Origin: JAKJEP01 sp964580995 | GTDB taxonomy: Bacteria > Planctomycetota > Phycisphaerae > Sedimentisphaerales > SM23-30 | Length of the DNA stretch: 29,960 bases | Direction: 5' to 3' | Assembly (NCBI GenBank): GCA_964580995.1 | Contig: CAZOMV010000076.1 | Location: 1 to 29,960, forward strand | Part shown: in pieces, positions 16,294 to 24,288 of the stretch | Layout of the letters: each line of letters begins with the position of its first letter | Numbering within the stretch: position 1 is the first letter of the stretch | Made by a program: the position numbers and the translations under genes | The notes under the pieces: model-generated | Database searches by the model: none | What the model was told of the DNA's origin: nothing | What the model saw: the letters and a program-made list of their open reading frames with translations, nothing else

Positions 16294-17790
16294 CTATACC
16301 TTTGGAGCAAACGGCCGGATCGTTCGCCCGTCATACCCAAGTTTTCCCAGTTTCTCCCGCGCGACCTTGCGGTCGTCGAAATCATAACGCTTCCCGCCCA
16401 CGAGCTGATAGTCCTCATGCCCTTTCCCAGCAATTAACACCACATCCCCCTCTTGGGCCTGGCCGATGGCGTATTCAATCGCCGCTGCCCGGTCCGGGAT
16501 CTCCTTCACCTCTTTGCTCCCCGGTGTAATCCCCGCCCGAATTTCCGCGATAATACTCTCCGGTCGTTCACTCCGCGGATTATCATTCGTAATCACCACC
16601 CAATCCGCCCACTTTTGCGCCGCCCGCCCCATCCGCGGCCGCTTGCTCCGGTCCCGGTCCCCCCCGCACCCAAACACCACAATCAACTGCCGCGGTTCCA
16701 ATTGCCGCAGCGCACCCAGCACCCGCTCCAGCGCATCATCCGTATGCGCATAATCCACCAATACCGAAAATCCCTGCCCGCATTCCACCGGCTCCAGCCT
16801 CCCCGGCACTCCCGCAAACCCCTCAATCGCCCCCACCATCGCCTCCAGCCCCACACCCGCCGCCTGCGCCAGCCCCGCCGCCGCCAGACAATTACTGATA
16901 TTGTGCAAGCCGATCAGCGGCGACCGCACCCGCACCCTCTCCCCCAAAACTCGCAGCTCAAACGCACAGCCTCGAACTCCCATTGACTTCACATACGCAG
17001 CAATCTCCGTATCGGTATCAATCCCGAACCGCCACACCCGCCCCCGGCACAACTGCGCCAAATAGTCACTCGCCTCATCCTGTCCATTCAATACCGCCAC
17101 CGACTCCCCATCCAGCGACGCAAACAATTTCCCCTTCGCCTGCAAATAACTCTCCCGGTCTCCATGATAATCCAGATGATCCCCCGTCAGATTCGTAAAT
17201 GCCGCCCCCGTAAACCGAATCCCCGCCGTTCGGTCCTGGTCCAGGCCATGGCTCGAACATTCCATCACCGCCGCCTGCAAACCGTTCGCCCGCATCTGCC
17301 GCATCATCCCCGCCAGCCGCACCGCGTCCGGCGTCGTGTTATTCGCCGTAATGGTCCGCCCCGCCCCTACGTCATATTCCACCGTACCCATCAGCCCGCA
17401 CCCCAGTCCCGCCGCTCTCAGCATCGCCCGCACCATATACGTCACCGTGGTTTTACCATTGGTCCCCGTCACCCCCAGCACCTTCAGCGCTTCCGACGGT
17501 CTCCCCGCCGCCGCCTGCGCCAGCTCCCCCAGCGCCGCGGCACTGTTCTTTACCCGCACCACCTCCGCACCCCGCCACTCCCCTCGTTCCGCCACTACAA
17601 TCGCGGCCCCTCGCTCGATGGCCTGCTGGATAAAATCATGGCCATCCACCTGCACACCCCGCACCGCTACAAAAATATCGCCCGGTGCCGCCTGCCGGCT
17701 GTCACAAACCACATGGCCCAATTTCCGGGATTTCCCCGCCTCCTGGACAGATTCCTTCTCGATTGCACATTTCAGGCCTGCTAAATCCAT
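16294..17790 (-). CDS. murE: UDP-MurNAc-L-Ala-D-Glu:meso-DAP ligase
   Basis: 498 residues. It adds the third stem-peptide residue. The ATP loop is TGTNGKTT (108-115), and the carbamylated lysine should lie in QAKGKLF near 219. The specificity motif DNPR (403-406) is that of meso-diaminopimelate enzymes, whereas lysine-adding enzymes differ at the last residue, so the wall is probably DAP type. CSSHGL and VDYAHTDDAL are further family marks. AGGA precedes the ATG. The 160-base gap to ftsI is AT-rich and holds no ORF; I see no convincing promoter in it. Confidence 0.95.
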   Translation of the reverse strand: MDLAGLKCAIEKESVQEAGKSRKLGHVVCDSRQAAPGDIFVAVRGVQVDGHDFIQQAIERGAAIVVAERGEWRGAEVVRVKNSAAALGELAQAAAGRPSEALKVLGVTGTNGKTTVTYMVRAMLRAAGLGCGLMGTVEYDVGAGRTITANNTTPDAVRLAGMMRQMRANGLQAAVMECSSHGLDQDRTAGIRFTGAAFTNLTGDHLDYHGDRESYLQAKGKLFASLDGESVAVLNGQDEASDYLAQLCRGRVWRFGIDTDTEIAAYVKSMGVRGCAFELRVLGERVRVRSPLIGLHNISNCLAAAGLAQAAGVGLEAMVGAIEGFAGVPGRLEPVECGQGFSVLVDYAHTDDALERVLGALRQLEPRQLIVVFGCGGDRDRSKRPRMGRAAQKWADWVVITNDNPRSERPESIIAEIRAGITPGSKEVKEIPDRAAAIEYAIGQAQEGDVVLIAGKGHEDYQLVGGKRYDFDDRKVAREKLGKLGYDGRTIRPFAPKV

Positions 17791-17950
17791 GCTCGAATCA
17801 TCCTGAACCTTATCAAAAAATTAGATGATGCACATCCTTGAACATCATCCTTAAATTATAACCCCGCACCCACACTTTGCAACGCTTCTTTACTGCTTTT
17901 AATGCTTTATCTTCATCTCTTCCTAAAATGGTATGTATCCCGGATCAATT

Positions 17951-19768
17951 CTAATCATTCTCTGACGCCCCACCGTCGCTTCGCCGCATCCCCACCTTTT
18001 GATCCTCTTCCATCTTCCGCGCTGGTACTTCCAGATACGCCAGACTCTGCCGCAAAATTTCCTTTACTACCGGCGCCGCCACCCGGCCCCCGGTATACCC
18101 CAGCCCCATACTCCGATCCGGCTCATACACCACCACCAGCACACACAGCTTCGGATCTTCCGCCGGTGCTCCCCCTAAAAAGGAACTGATATATTTGTTA
18201 TCTTCATACCCCTTCCCCCCTTTTTTCGGTACCTTCGCCGTGCCCGTCTTGCCGAACACCCGGTATTCATCCAGATACGCCGTCTTCCCCGTACCTTCCT
18301 TGCTCTCCACAACCTCCGTCAATACCTTATCCACAATCAGCCGTGCTACCTTTTCCGAAACTATCTGCTCCTTTGGTTCCTCTGCCGCCGGCCCCTGGGA
18401 TTCCCTCTTCTTAACAAATTCCGCCACCACCTCCCCTTCCGGCGAGAGTACCCCTCGCGCCACACGCGGCTGGATCGGCTTACCGCCATTGGCAATCTCG
18501 CAGAAACCTCGCAGCATTTGGATCGGGGTAGCCGCTACCGGCCCTTGACCATACGAGGCCCGCGTCAAGGCGTATTCCCCCCATTTCCACTCCTTCAGCG
18601 GCATCAGAATCCCCGCCCCTTCCCCCGACAGATCAATCCCCGTCTTTTGGCCGAAGCCAAACTTCTCGATCATCGGATAAAAATACTTCTTGCCCATCTT
18701 TTGGGCGATCTTCGCCGTCCCGATATTACTCGACTTGATGATCACCTCCGCCACACTCAACACCCCGTGATATTGCCGGTATTCATGAATCGAGCCGAAT
18801 CCCTTCCCCGAATACGGCCCTTCCAGGCAATCGATCTGCTGATCCAAAGTAACGTATTTTCCTTCCAGCGCCGCCGCCAGCGTAAAGGGCTTAAACGTGC
18901 TCCCCGGCTCAATCGGATCCGTCAACGCCCGGTTCCGCCTGTCCTCCGGCCTGGCTTTCCCCGCCGCACCCGGCTCAAACGTTGGCCAGTTCGCCAGCGC
19001 CAAAACCTCCCCGCTCGACGGATCCATCACGATCCCCGTCGCCCCCGCCGCCCGGTACTTCTCCACTACCAGACGAAGCTGCTCCTCCACATACTCCTGG
19101 ATCATCACATCCACACTCAAGACCACCGTATTCCCGTCCCGGCCCGACTGGCACTCCCCCAGCGTCCCGATCGGACGGCGCAGCGAATCCATCCGCAATT
19201 CAAATAATCCCGACTCCCCCTTTAAATACGAATCATAATAGCCTTCCACCCCCTCCACCCCCTCATCATCCACATTCGTAAAGCCCACCACATGGGCCGC
19301 CACCGATCCCATCGGATAACTGCGCACATAATCCCGCTGCAGGATCACCCCCCGGATTCCCAGCTTGCGAATCCCCTCCACTTCCCCTTCGCTGAGCATC
19401 CGTTTCAACCAGACAAATCGCTTCTCGCTTCGCTCCTGGACCTTCGCGTACAATGCCTCCCGGTCCAGCGACAGAATATCCGCCAACTGATCCGTTGTCC
19501 CCCGCGGATCCGTCAGAAGCTGCGGATCCGCCGCCACCGAATACGCCTTGTTGCTCACCGCCAGCACCCGCCCCTCCCGGTCCACAATCAAACCACGCCG
19601 CGCACTCTGCGGAATCAGCTTCAACTGCTGCCGATCCGCCCGCGCTCGATAAAATTCACTCTTATACCCCTGCAAATACGCGCAGCGCCCCAGCACCACG
19701 GCCAATAAAACAATCAGCCCCGCCAGACAACTCTGACCCCACCACAATTCTCGACGCTCATTCGACAC
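17951..19768 (-). CDS. ftsI: Septal class b penicillin-binding protein FtsI (PBP3)
   Basis: 605 residues. Cytoplasmic N-terminus, one transmembrane helix (about 12-32), dimerisation domain starting RRGLIVDREG (58-67), then the transpeptidase domain. Its catalytic motifs are all present: SxxK as PGSTFK (S290, K293), SxN as SSN (346-348) and KTG (507-509). It crosslinks septal peptidoglycan with FtsW. The start is GTG 19768 with AGGT 6 bases upstream; an ATG two bases further up is out of frame. It lies 13 bases after the FtsL-like gene. The C-terminus is charged and has no PASTA domain. Confidence 0.94.
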   Translation of the reverse strand: MSNERRELWWGQSCLAGLIVLLAVVLGRCAYLQGYKSEFYRARADRQQLKLIPQSARRGLIVDREGRVLAVSNKAYSVAADPQLLTDPRGTTDQLADILSLDREALYAKVQERSEKRFVWLKRMLSEGEVEGIRKLGIRGVILQRDYVRSYPMGSVAAHVVGFTNVDDEGVEGVEGYYDSYLKGESGLFELRMDSLRRPIGTLGECQSGRDGNTVVLSVDVMIQEYVEEQLRLVVEKYRAAGATGIVMDPSSGEVLALANWPTFEPGAAGKARPEDRRNRALTDPIEPGSTFKPFTLAAALEGKYVTLDQQIDCLEGPYSGKGFGSIHEYRQYHGVLSVAEVIIKSSNIGTAKIAQKMGKKYFYPMIEKFGFGQKTGIDLSGEGAGILMPLKEWKWGEYALTRASYGQGPVAATPIQMLRGFCEIANGGKPIQPRVARGVLSPEGEVVAEFVKKRESQGPAAEEPKEQIVSEKVARLIVDKVLTEVVESKEGTGKTAYLDEYRVFGKTGTAKVPKKGGKGYEDNKYISSFLGGAPAEDPKLCVLVVVYEPDRSMGLGYTGGRVAAPVVKEILRQSLAYLEVPARKMEEDQKVGMRRSDGGASEND

Positions 19769-19781
19769 ATTCGTACCTATA

Positions 19782-20168
19782 CTAATTCGCGACTACACCA
19801 TCGTCATTCTTGGCCAATTTCTCTTTCGCCACCATTGGCTTCTCTTCTCCCGGCGGACATAGCGCCAGGCCATAATACTCCACCCGTTCCCGGATGCGAC
19901 CCGGCCGCTCCAGCATCATGCTCAACTGACCCTGCTGACGCCACATCTCCTGCCGGATCTGCTGTTCCTCTTCCCGCATACTCGCCACCTGATACACCAC
20001 CCGCTTATGCAGCGTCCGAAAATGCACCAGCGCCAGCCCGATCAGCAGAGCAACCACCAACAGATAAATCATTCGCTTTACATCAAACACGTTTTTCTTC
20101 ACACCTGTTCCACAACCTGATACGAATAACCATAATTGTGACACGGCCCACTCCGGCCGTACTCTCAT
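19782..20168 (-). CDS. ftsL: FtsL-like divisome protein
   Basis: 128 residues. A short cytoplasmic part, one transmembrane helix (about 33-50), then a Glu/Gln-rich coiled coil (about 55-90) and RIRERVEYYGLALCPP (91-106), which matches the usual FtsL end (an Ala/Glu-rich turn followed by a YGL-type motif). FtsL joins FtsB and FtsQ to activate FtsW-FtsI. Its place just upstream of ftsI supports the call. FtsL is poorly conserved, so identity rests on topology and context. The ATG at 20168 lacks a clear Shine-Dalgarno; a GTG about 22 codons later is an alternative start that would still keep the helix. Confidence 0.75.
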   Translation of the reverse strand: MRVRPEWAVSQLWLFVSGCGTGVKKNVFDVKRMIYLLVVALLIGLALVHFRTLHKRVVYQVASMREEEQQIRQEMWRQQGQLSMMLERPGRIRERVEYYGLALCPPGEEKPMVAKEKLAKNDDGVVAN

Positions 20169-20175
20169 TCCATTT

Positions 20176-21129
20176 TTACTCCGGCAAACGCAGCTTCATC
20201 CCCATACGCAGCTTATCCGGCCCGCCAGCCTTCTCAAGCATATCCTTGTTCAGCTTGGCAAGCTCCTGATACCGGGCACCATTGCCCAATTGTTTCGCCG
20301 CTATCTTCCATAGCGTATCCCCCTCCTTCACCTCATACACCTTCCCTTTCGCCCCCTCCTCTTTCGCCAGCGCCGCTTTCTTGATCTCCGTCACCGGTAC
20401 GCTGATTCCCTCTCCCTCGGCTATCTCCGGTATCACCAATTTCTGACCAATCTTCAATTCATCCATCGTTCCCATCGTCTTGCTATTGGCTTCGAAGATC
20501 TTCTTGATATTCACCCAGCGGTCCCCCTCCTTCTGGCCATACACCTTCTTGGCAATCCCGCTCAGATCATCCCCTTTGCCTACCACATAGATCTGATGCG
20601 ATTCTTTCGCCGGCGGCGTGATTAAATTCCCCGCTAACTGGATCGACGGGGGAATCTCCTGCGTCACCACCTCATCCACCGCCCGCTCCACTTCCCCGCT
20701 GGGTGGAACAATCGCGGGTACCGGCTCGGTCATCGCGGGCTCCACCACCGCGGGCTCCACTCGATTGCTGCTCGGCAGAAAACTTTCATAACGGATTACC
20801 GCTTCCTCGCTGCGGACCGGGAAACTCATCGACGGGGCCAGCGGCGCCGGCGCCTCCGCCGGAACGATCGGCATGGACACGCCCGCCTTCGGCGACGAAA
20901 CCCGTACCATCGATTCCGCACGCTCCTCCGGCGATAACTGCTTCACCGCCACCGACAGGTTCACACCTTCCGATATCGCTTTCTCCGGCGCCCCTTTTTC
21001 CACATCGCTCAGGGCTAAGGTCTCATTGATATAATCGGTGCTGTTTTGATGCACATCGCTCAACACTACCGCAATCGCCACAATAAACACTAGTCCCAGC
21101 AACAATCCTACTTTGGCCTCTCGTGTCAT
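20176..21129 (-). CDS. Membrane-anchored double-LysM protein
   Basis: 317 residues from ATG 21129, which has a perfect AAGGAGG 7 bases upstream; a TTG two codons earlier is too close to that site. An N-terminal transmembrane helix (about 5-24) is followed by a Pro/Glu/Val-rich linker and two LysM domains (about 178-236 and 264-317), each with the GDxL(S/W).IA pattern. LysM domains bind GlcNAc-containing glycan, so this should sit in the periplasm on peptidoglycan. It is inserted between rsmH and the FtsL-like gene (7 bases before it), where most bacteria have nothing. A division or septal-wall role is an inference from position. Confidence 0.88.
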   Translation of the reverse strand: MTREAKVGLLLGLVFIVAIAVVLSDVHQNSTDYINETLALSDVEKGAPEKAISEGVNLSVAVKQLSPEERAESMVRVSSPKAGVSMPIVPAEAPAPLAPSMSFPVRSEEAVIRYESFLPSSNRVEPAVVEPAMTEPVPAIVPPSGEVERAVDEVVTQEIPPSIQLAGNLITPPAKESHQIYVVGKGDDLSGIAKKVYGQKEGDRWVNIKKIFEANSKTMGTMDELKIGQKLVIPEIAEGEGISVPVTEIKKAALAKEEGAKGKVYEVKEGDTLWKIAAKQLGNGARYQELAKLNKDMLEKAGGPDKLRMGMKLRLPE

Positions 21130-21240
21130 ACGCAAGCCTCCTTGCTCTCTTTATCTATCTTTTTTTTGCCTGTATTAGTTATACTACTTTATATTCTATC
21201 GTAAAGAATATCTTTATTTCTTCACCAAATATTATCGGAA

Positions 21241-22149
21241 TCACCCCCCGCGTCGCGCCACACGCAATTTCGCGCTGCGGCTGCGGCGATTCCGCAAAAT
21301 CTCCTCTCGTCCCGCCACTATCGGCTTCTTGGATATCTGATCGTAAATTCCAGCGGCATAATTCGTCCGAAAACTGTTCTTGATGAGCCGGTCTTCCAGG
21401 CTGTGAAAGCTGATTACCGCCATCTGGCCGCCCGGCACCAGCAAATCCGGCCCCAACGCCAGCAGCCGCTCCAACTGCCTCAACTCCCCATTCACCGCGA
21501 TCCGCAACGCCTGAAACGTCCGCGTCGCCGGATGAATCTTATACTGCCATCCGCGATCCCGCAAGCCAAACGCCTCCAGGATCACTGCCGCCAGCTCCAG
21601 CGTCCGCGTCAATCGCTGCCGGCGGCGAGCCGTCACAATCGCCTTGGCGATCCGGCGGCTCTTGCGCTCCTCACCATATTCATAGATCAAATCGGCCAGC
21701 TCGTTTTCCGGCAGCCCGTTCACCAGGTCCGCCGCCGTCTGCTCCAACCGGTCATCCAGCCGCATATCCAGCGGCCCGTCCTCCTGAAAACTAAACCCGC
21801 GATCCCGGTCCGCCATCTGGGCACTGCAAAAACCCAGGTCCGCCAGAATCACCGATACTCGCTCCACCCCCACCTCCCGAAGTTCCTCCTCCAGCCGCCC
21901 GAAATTCGCTCGCCGCAATTCCACTCGGCAACTCACTCCTTCCAACCGGCGCCGAGCCGTTTCCAAACTGGCGGCATCCACATCCAATCCGATCAGTAAA
22001 CCTTTTTCTCCCAATCGTTTAGATAATGCCTGGGCATGTCCGCCCTGCCCAATCGTCGCATCCACCAATACCGCATCCGGTTCGTAACGCAACGCATCCA
22101 GCACAGCTTCCAGCAGAACCGGTTCGTGTATCTGGCCCGGCTCTTCCAA
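21241..22149 (-). CDS. rsmH: 16S rRNA (cytosine1402-N4)-methyltransferase
   Basis: 302 residues, normal for RsmH (MraW). It methylates C1402 in the ribosomal P site with S-adenosylmethionine. Visible motifs are HEPVLLEAVLDAL, the SAM loop DATIGQGGHA (30-39), LADLGFCSAQM, GFSFQEDGPLDMR and SFHSLEDR. The start is TTG 22149 with GAGGAG 6 bases upstream; the next in-frame codon group upstream ends in the stop of the preceding small gene. A gap of about 110 AT-rich bases separates it from the LysM gene; I see no gene there. Confidence 0.95.
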   Translation of the reverse strand: MEEPGQIHEPVLLEAVLDALRYEPDAVLVDATIGQGGHAQALSKRLGEKGLLIGLDVDAASLETARRRLEGVSCRVELRRANFGRLEEELREVGVERVSVILADLGFCSAQMADRDRGFSFQEDGPLDMRLDDRLEQTAADLVNGLPENELADLIYEYGEERKSRRIAKAIVTARRRQRLTRTLELAAVILEAFGLRDRGWQYKIHPATRTFQALRIAVNGELRQLERLLALGPDLLVPGGQMAVISFHSLEDRLIKNSFRTNYAAGIYDQISKKPIVAGREEILRNRRSRSAKLRVARRGG

Positions 22150-22173
22150 TTTCCGCTCCTCGCCTCGTTTTCT

Positions 22174-22521
22174 TTATGCCAAAATTTCCGATTCTTCTTT
22201 TCCCTGTAACGCCTTTACCTGGTCAGAAAAATCGATCTCACTATACGCCCCTCCCCAACTGCGTACTCGATTTAGCCGCTCTTCCAGTTGGCCTACCTCC
22301 TCCAGAATGGAATCCATATCCGATTCCGCCACTCCGCAGACCAGGGCCTTCTGTACATCACCTACCAGATCAACGCTTACTTCAACCGATGCCATGCCCG
22401 CATTAAAATAATTCATAAAAACTCCTGTCTCGCCCACAAAATTCTCATCAAAATCCGTGGGCTCACGCCATTTCCGATAGCTTCCTACTCTTTTCCTGAC
22501 AGCGATTTTTCTCCGCTCCAT
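22174..22521 (-). CDS. Small protein of unknown function in the mraZ-rsmH gap
   Basis: 115 residues from ATG 22521 (GAGG 7 bases upstream; a GTG two codons earlier is weaker). No family recognised. The first 20 residues are basic (RRK, RKR), the middle is mixed, and about 65-90 is an acidic helix with heptad-like leucines (DSILEEVGQLEERLNRV). No signal peptide or membrane helix. It sits 32 bases after mraZ and 24 before rsmH, so it is very likely co-transcribed with them. Cytoplasmic, possibly a partner of the divisome or of MraZ, but nothing shows that directly. Confidence 0.75.
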   Translation of the reverse strand: MERRKIAVRKRVGSYRKWREPTDFDENFVGETGVFMNYFNAGMASVEVSVDLVGDVQKALVCGVAESDMDSILEEVGQLEERLNRVRSWGGAYSEIDFSDQVKALQGKEESEILA

Positions 22522-22553
22522 ACGCACGCCTCACGCCCGTATGTTGCCACGCG

Positions 22554-23042
22554 TTACCAGCCCGCTGTCTCACGCTCGCGACGCATCGCTTCCTCACGCG
22601 CCTTCAACAGCATCTGCTCGTGATCCAGCAGATGCTCCTCTAAATACTGCTCCCACTGCTGTTGATCCCAGATCTCCAGATGATCTCTGGCTCCGATCAG
22701 CGTCACCTGCTCCTTGAGGCCGACACGTCGAAGTGCTTTCTCATTCAAAAGCACTCGACCTTGCCGATCCAGCTCTACCCTGCCGGCCAGTGCGTAATTG
22801 ACCCGGTCAAAGGCCAATGACTCATCTGGGGCCACCATCCGTGGAGCCACGGCAAGGGCGATGCGCTGATAATACTTGTCCGGATATAAACTCAAGATCC
22901 GGTTCACTCCCAATACCTGATAAAAGCCCTGGCCATGCTCCTCCGGATCAATCTGTTCACGTACCCGCGCAGGGACCGACAACCGATTCTTCTCGTCGAT
23001 CGTCAATTCATACTCGCCGGTCAATAACAGCATGGCCTTCAC
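22554..23042 (-). CDS. mraZ: Transcriptional regulator MraZ
   Basis: 162 residues with two SpoVT/AbrB-like swapped-hairpin domains. The first contains GEYELTIDEKNRLSVPARVRE, the second AGRVELDRQGRVLLNEKALR, both close to the family pattern. MraZ forms rings, binds repeated GTGG/TGGG boxes and represses its own dcw operon. The start shown is GTG 23042; an ATG three codons in (23033) fits the family length equally well, with GGAAG 10 bases upstream. A matching five-unit operator lies about 135-180 bases upstream. The C-terminal tail is longer and more charged than usual. Confidence 0.94.
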   Translation of the reverse strand: MKAMLLLTGEYELTIDEKNRLSVPARVREQIDPEEHGQGFYQVLGVNRILSLYPDKYYQRIALAVAPRMVAPDESLAFDRVNYALAGRVELDRQGRVLLNEKALRRVGLKEQVTLIGARDHLEIWDQQQWEQYLEEHLLDHEQMLLKAREEAMRRERETAGW

Positions 23043-23177
23043 TTCCAGTTCCGCCGATTTTTTGGCAAAACTTCAGATGGTTCCATTTTTTACGAAAAAA
23101 ATCCTACGAACCTTTTGGCATATGGTAAAATGCTCACTTCTCGTTTGGATCTGGTTTCAGGATTAGCTTTCAGCTCG

Positions 23178-23220
23178 CCACTGCTTACCACTACATCCCA
23201 ATATGTACCACATTTCTCCA
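23178..23220 (-). promoter_or_regulatory. MraZ operator: five boxes at 10-bp spacing
   Basis: On the minus strand the boxes GTGGA, GTGGT, TTGGG, GTGGT and GTGGC follow each other with exactly five bases between them (CCA ends at 23180, 23190, 23200, 23210 and 23220). Known MraZ sites are three or more TGGGN/GTGGN boxes at this spacing. The spacing puts every box on the same face of DNA, fitting a ring-shaped MraZ. A weak promoter-like TTGTAT / TACATA pair overlaps the first boxes, which would allow direct repression. Confidence 0.8.
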
Positions 23221-23291
23221 CCAATACAAGAAAAAAATTTGCTATTTTTTTATCTTTTGCCGATTATTTTCCTGCCTGAATACTAAATATC

Positions 23292-23305
23292 GTGGTTTAA
23301 ACCAC
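23292..23305. promoter_or_regulatory. Perfect 14-bp palindrome
   Basis: GTGGTTTAAACCAC is fully self-complementary and sits between the DnaA boxes and the MraZ operator. Its ends are GTGG, the same core as the MraZ boxes but arranged head to head. It is a candidate operator for a dimeric regulator, unidentified. Confidence 0.4.
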
Positions 23306-23379
23306 TTAAAACTGGCATATATCTTCTTTGGCCGCGGAAAAAATTTTTACCGGCTCACTGTTATTACTTATCGGCCAAT

Positions 23380-23427
23380 TGTGGATAACCTGTAAAATTT
23401 TTCCACTTTTTCTCCCACTTATCCACA
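23380..23427. promoter_or_regulatory. Inverted pair of consensus DnaA boxes
   Basis: TGTGGATAA (23380-23388) and TTATCCACA (23419-23427) are both perfect matches to the consensus DnaA box, in opposite orientation with 30 bases between. The second abuts the stop codon of the PilZ gene. The surrounding 23221-23410 is AT-rich. They could tie dcw transcription to DnaA; a replication origin is possible but no dnaA, dnaN or larger box cluster is present. Confidence 0.6.
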
Positions 23428-23817
23428 CTAAAACGCCAGCTTGAATCCCTGCTGAAACTCAACCCCCACCCCGTACCGCGGATACTCAGGCCCACCCCCC
23501 TTATTCGCCCCTTCCAGCGAATTCACCCGCACCACCTGGCCGCCCGTCGTTATCTTGCTGTGACGCGGAAAACGCTCCTCACCCTCCGGCACCCCTAATT
23601 CCATCTGCACCTTATCCCCAATTCGCATATCTTCTGCTGCCGTCTCAAAATACAATCCGCCCGTACTGACATTCACCGTCATGGTTCGGCTAACACCACC
23701 CCGCCCAGCACCTTCACGCCGATACTCCAGCGGCAGCCGCACGTCCAGACGGCGATGCTTCCTTCTTTCTTTTATTTGTTCCATCAAATCTACCGGGCTA
23801 TCCTTGCTTTTCCTCAA
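23428..23817 (-). CDS. PilZ-domain protein
   Basis: 129 residues. PilZ domains bind cyclic di-GMP through an RxxxR segment and a (D/N)xSxxG segment; here RRKHRR (18-23) and NVSTGG (49-54, continuing LYFE) are both intact. The domain fills almost the whole protein, so it should act as a small cytoplasmic c-di-GMP adaptor. The start shown is TTG 23817 with AGAGGA about 9 bases upstream; ATG 23784 would give a protein beginning MEQIKERRKHRR and is also possible. It precedes mraZ on the same strand by about 385 bases of regulatory DNA and probably forms its own unit. Whether it links c-di-GMP to division is unknown. Confidence 0.87.
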   Translation of the reverse strand: MRKSKDSPVDLMEQIKERRKHRRLDVRLPLEYRREGAGRGGVSRTMTVNVSTGGLYFETAAEDMRIGDKVQMELGVPEGEERFPRHSKITTGGQVVRVNSLEGANKGGGPEYPRYGVGVEFQQGFKLAF

Positions 23818-24288
23818 ACTCGATCACTTCCTCTCTCTTCTCTTCTTCTCTATCGAGCAAAGGCAATGCCAGAATACATTCTTTTTACAACTTTTTCCCC
23901 AACTGCCGTAACTGCCTGTAACAACACATACTGCGTTTACCAGGAAACATAATAACCTCTGGCAATCTGGACCCTAATCCAGAACAATTGTTGTTATTTT
24001 ACAACACAAAAAATGCAAAAACTTCTATATCTTATTTGTTCATAACCACTAACAAATTTTTAACAAAAATCTCGGCTTGTTGCGTAATGACCACACTAAA
24101 CCATACAATCGTTATATTCGTTATAATCGTTACATCTTAACATTCTAACACCCCCCCACCCGCAAATCAATCCAAAAATTTAACAGAACGGAACCGCCAA
24201 ATGTCGATATGGACTTCCAAAAACAGCTCTGGCCCCCCAATTACAAGGGGTCGAAGATCTTTTGATGCTGGCATCTTCGTTCTGTCAG
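23818..24288. other. Gene-free AT-rich region with 9-bp tandem repeats
   Basis: No convincing gene on either strand. At 24108-24134 three 9-mers stand in register: ATCGTTATA, TTCGTTATA, ATCGTTACA. The same 9-mer family recurs at 28628-28654. CTGCCGTAAC / CTGCCTGTAAC is a looser repeat near 23905. Close to the phosphatase-like gene, CGAAGAT (24252) and ATCTTCG (24273) can form a 7-bp hairpin with a 14-base loop, but no T tract follows. The pilZ Shine-Dalgarno lies at the left edge. Confidence 0.55.

Noticed and set aside
19768..19770. ATG as the ftsI start
   Set aside because: It is out of frame with the FtsI protein; the GTG at 19768 (reading down from that base) is in frame with AGGT 6 bases upstream.
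23221..23427. Chromosomal replication origin
   Set aside because: Only two DnaA boxes and no dnaA, dnaN or gidA nearby; kept only as a possible DnaA regulatory site.
24252..24279. Terminator behind the phosphatase-like gene
   Set aside because: The 7-bp hairpin has a 14-base loop and no T tract.
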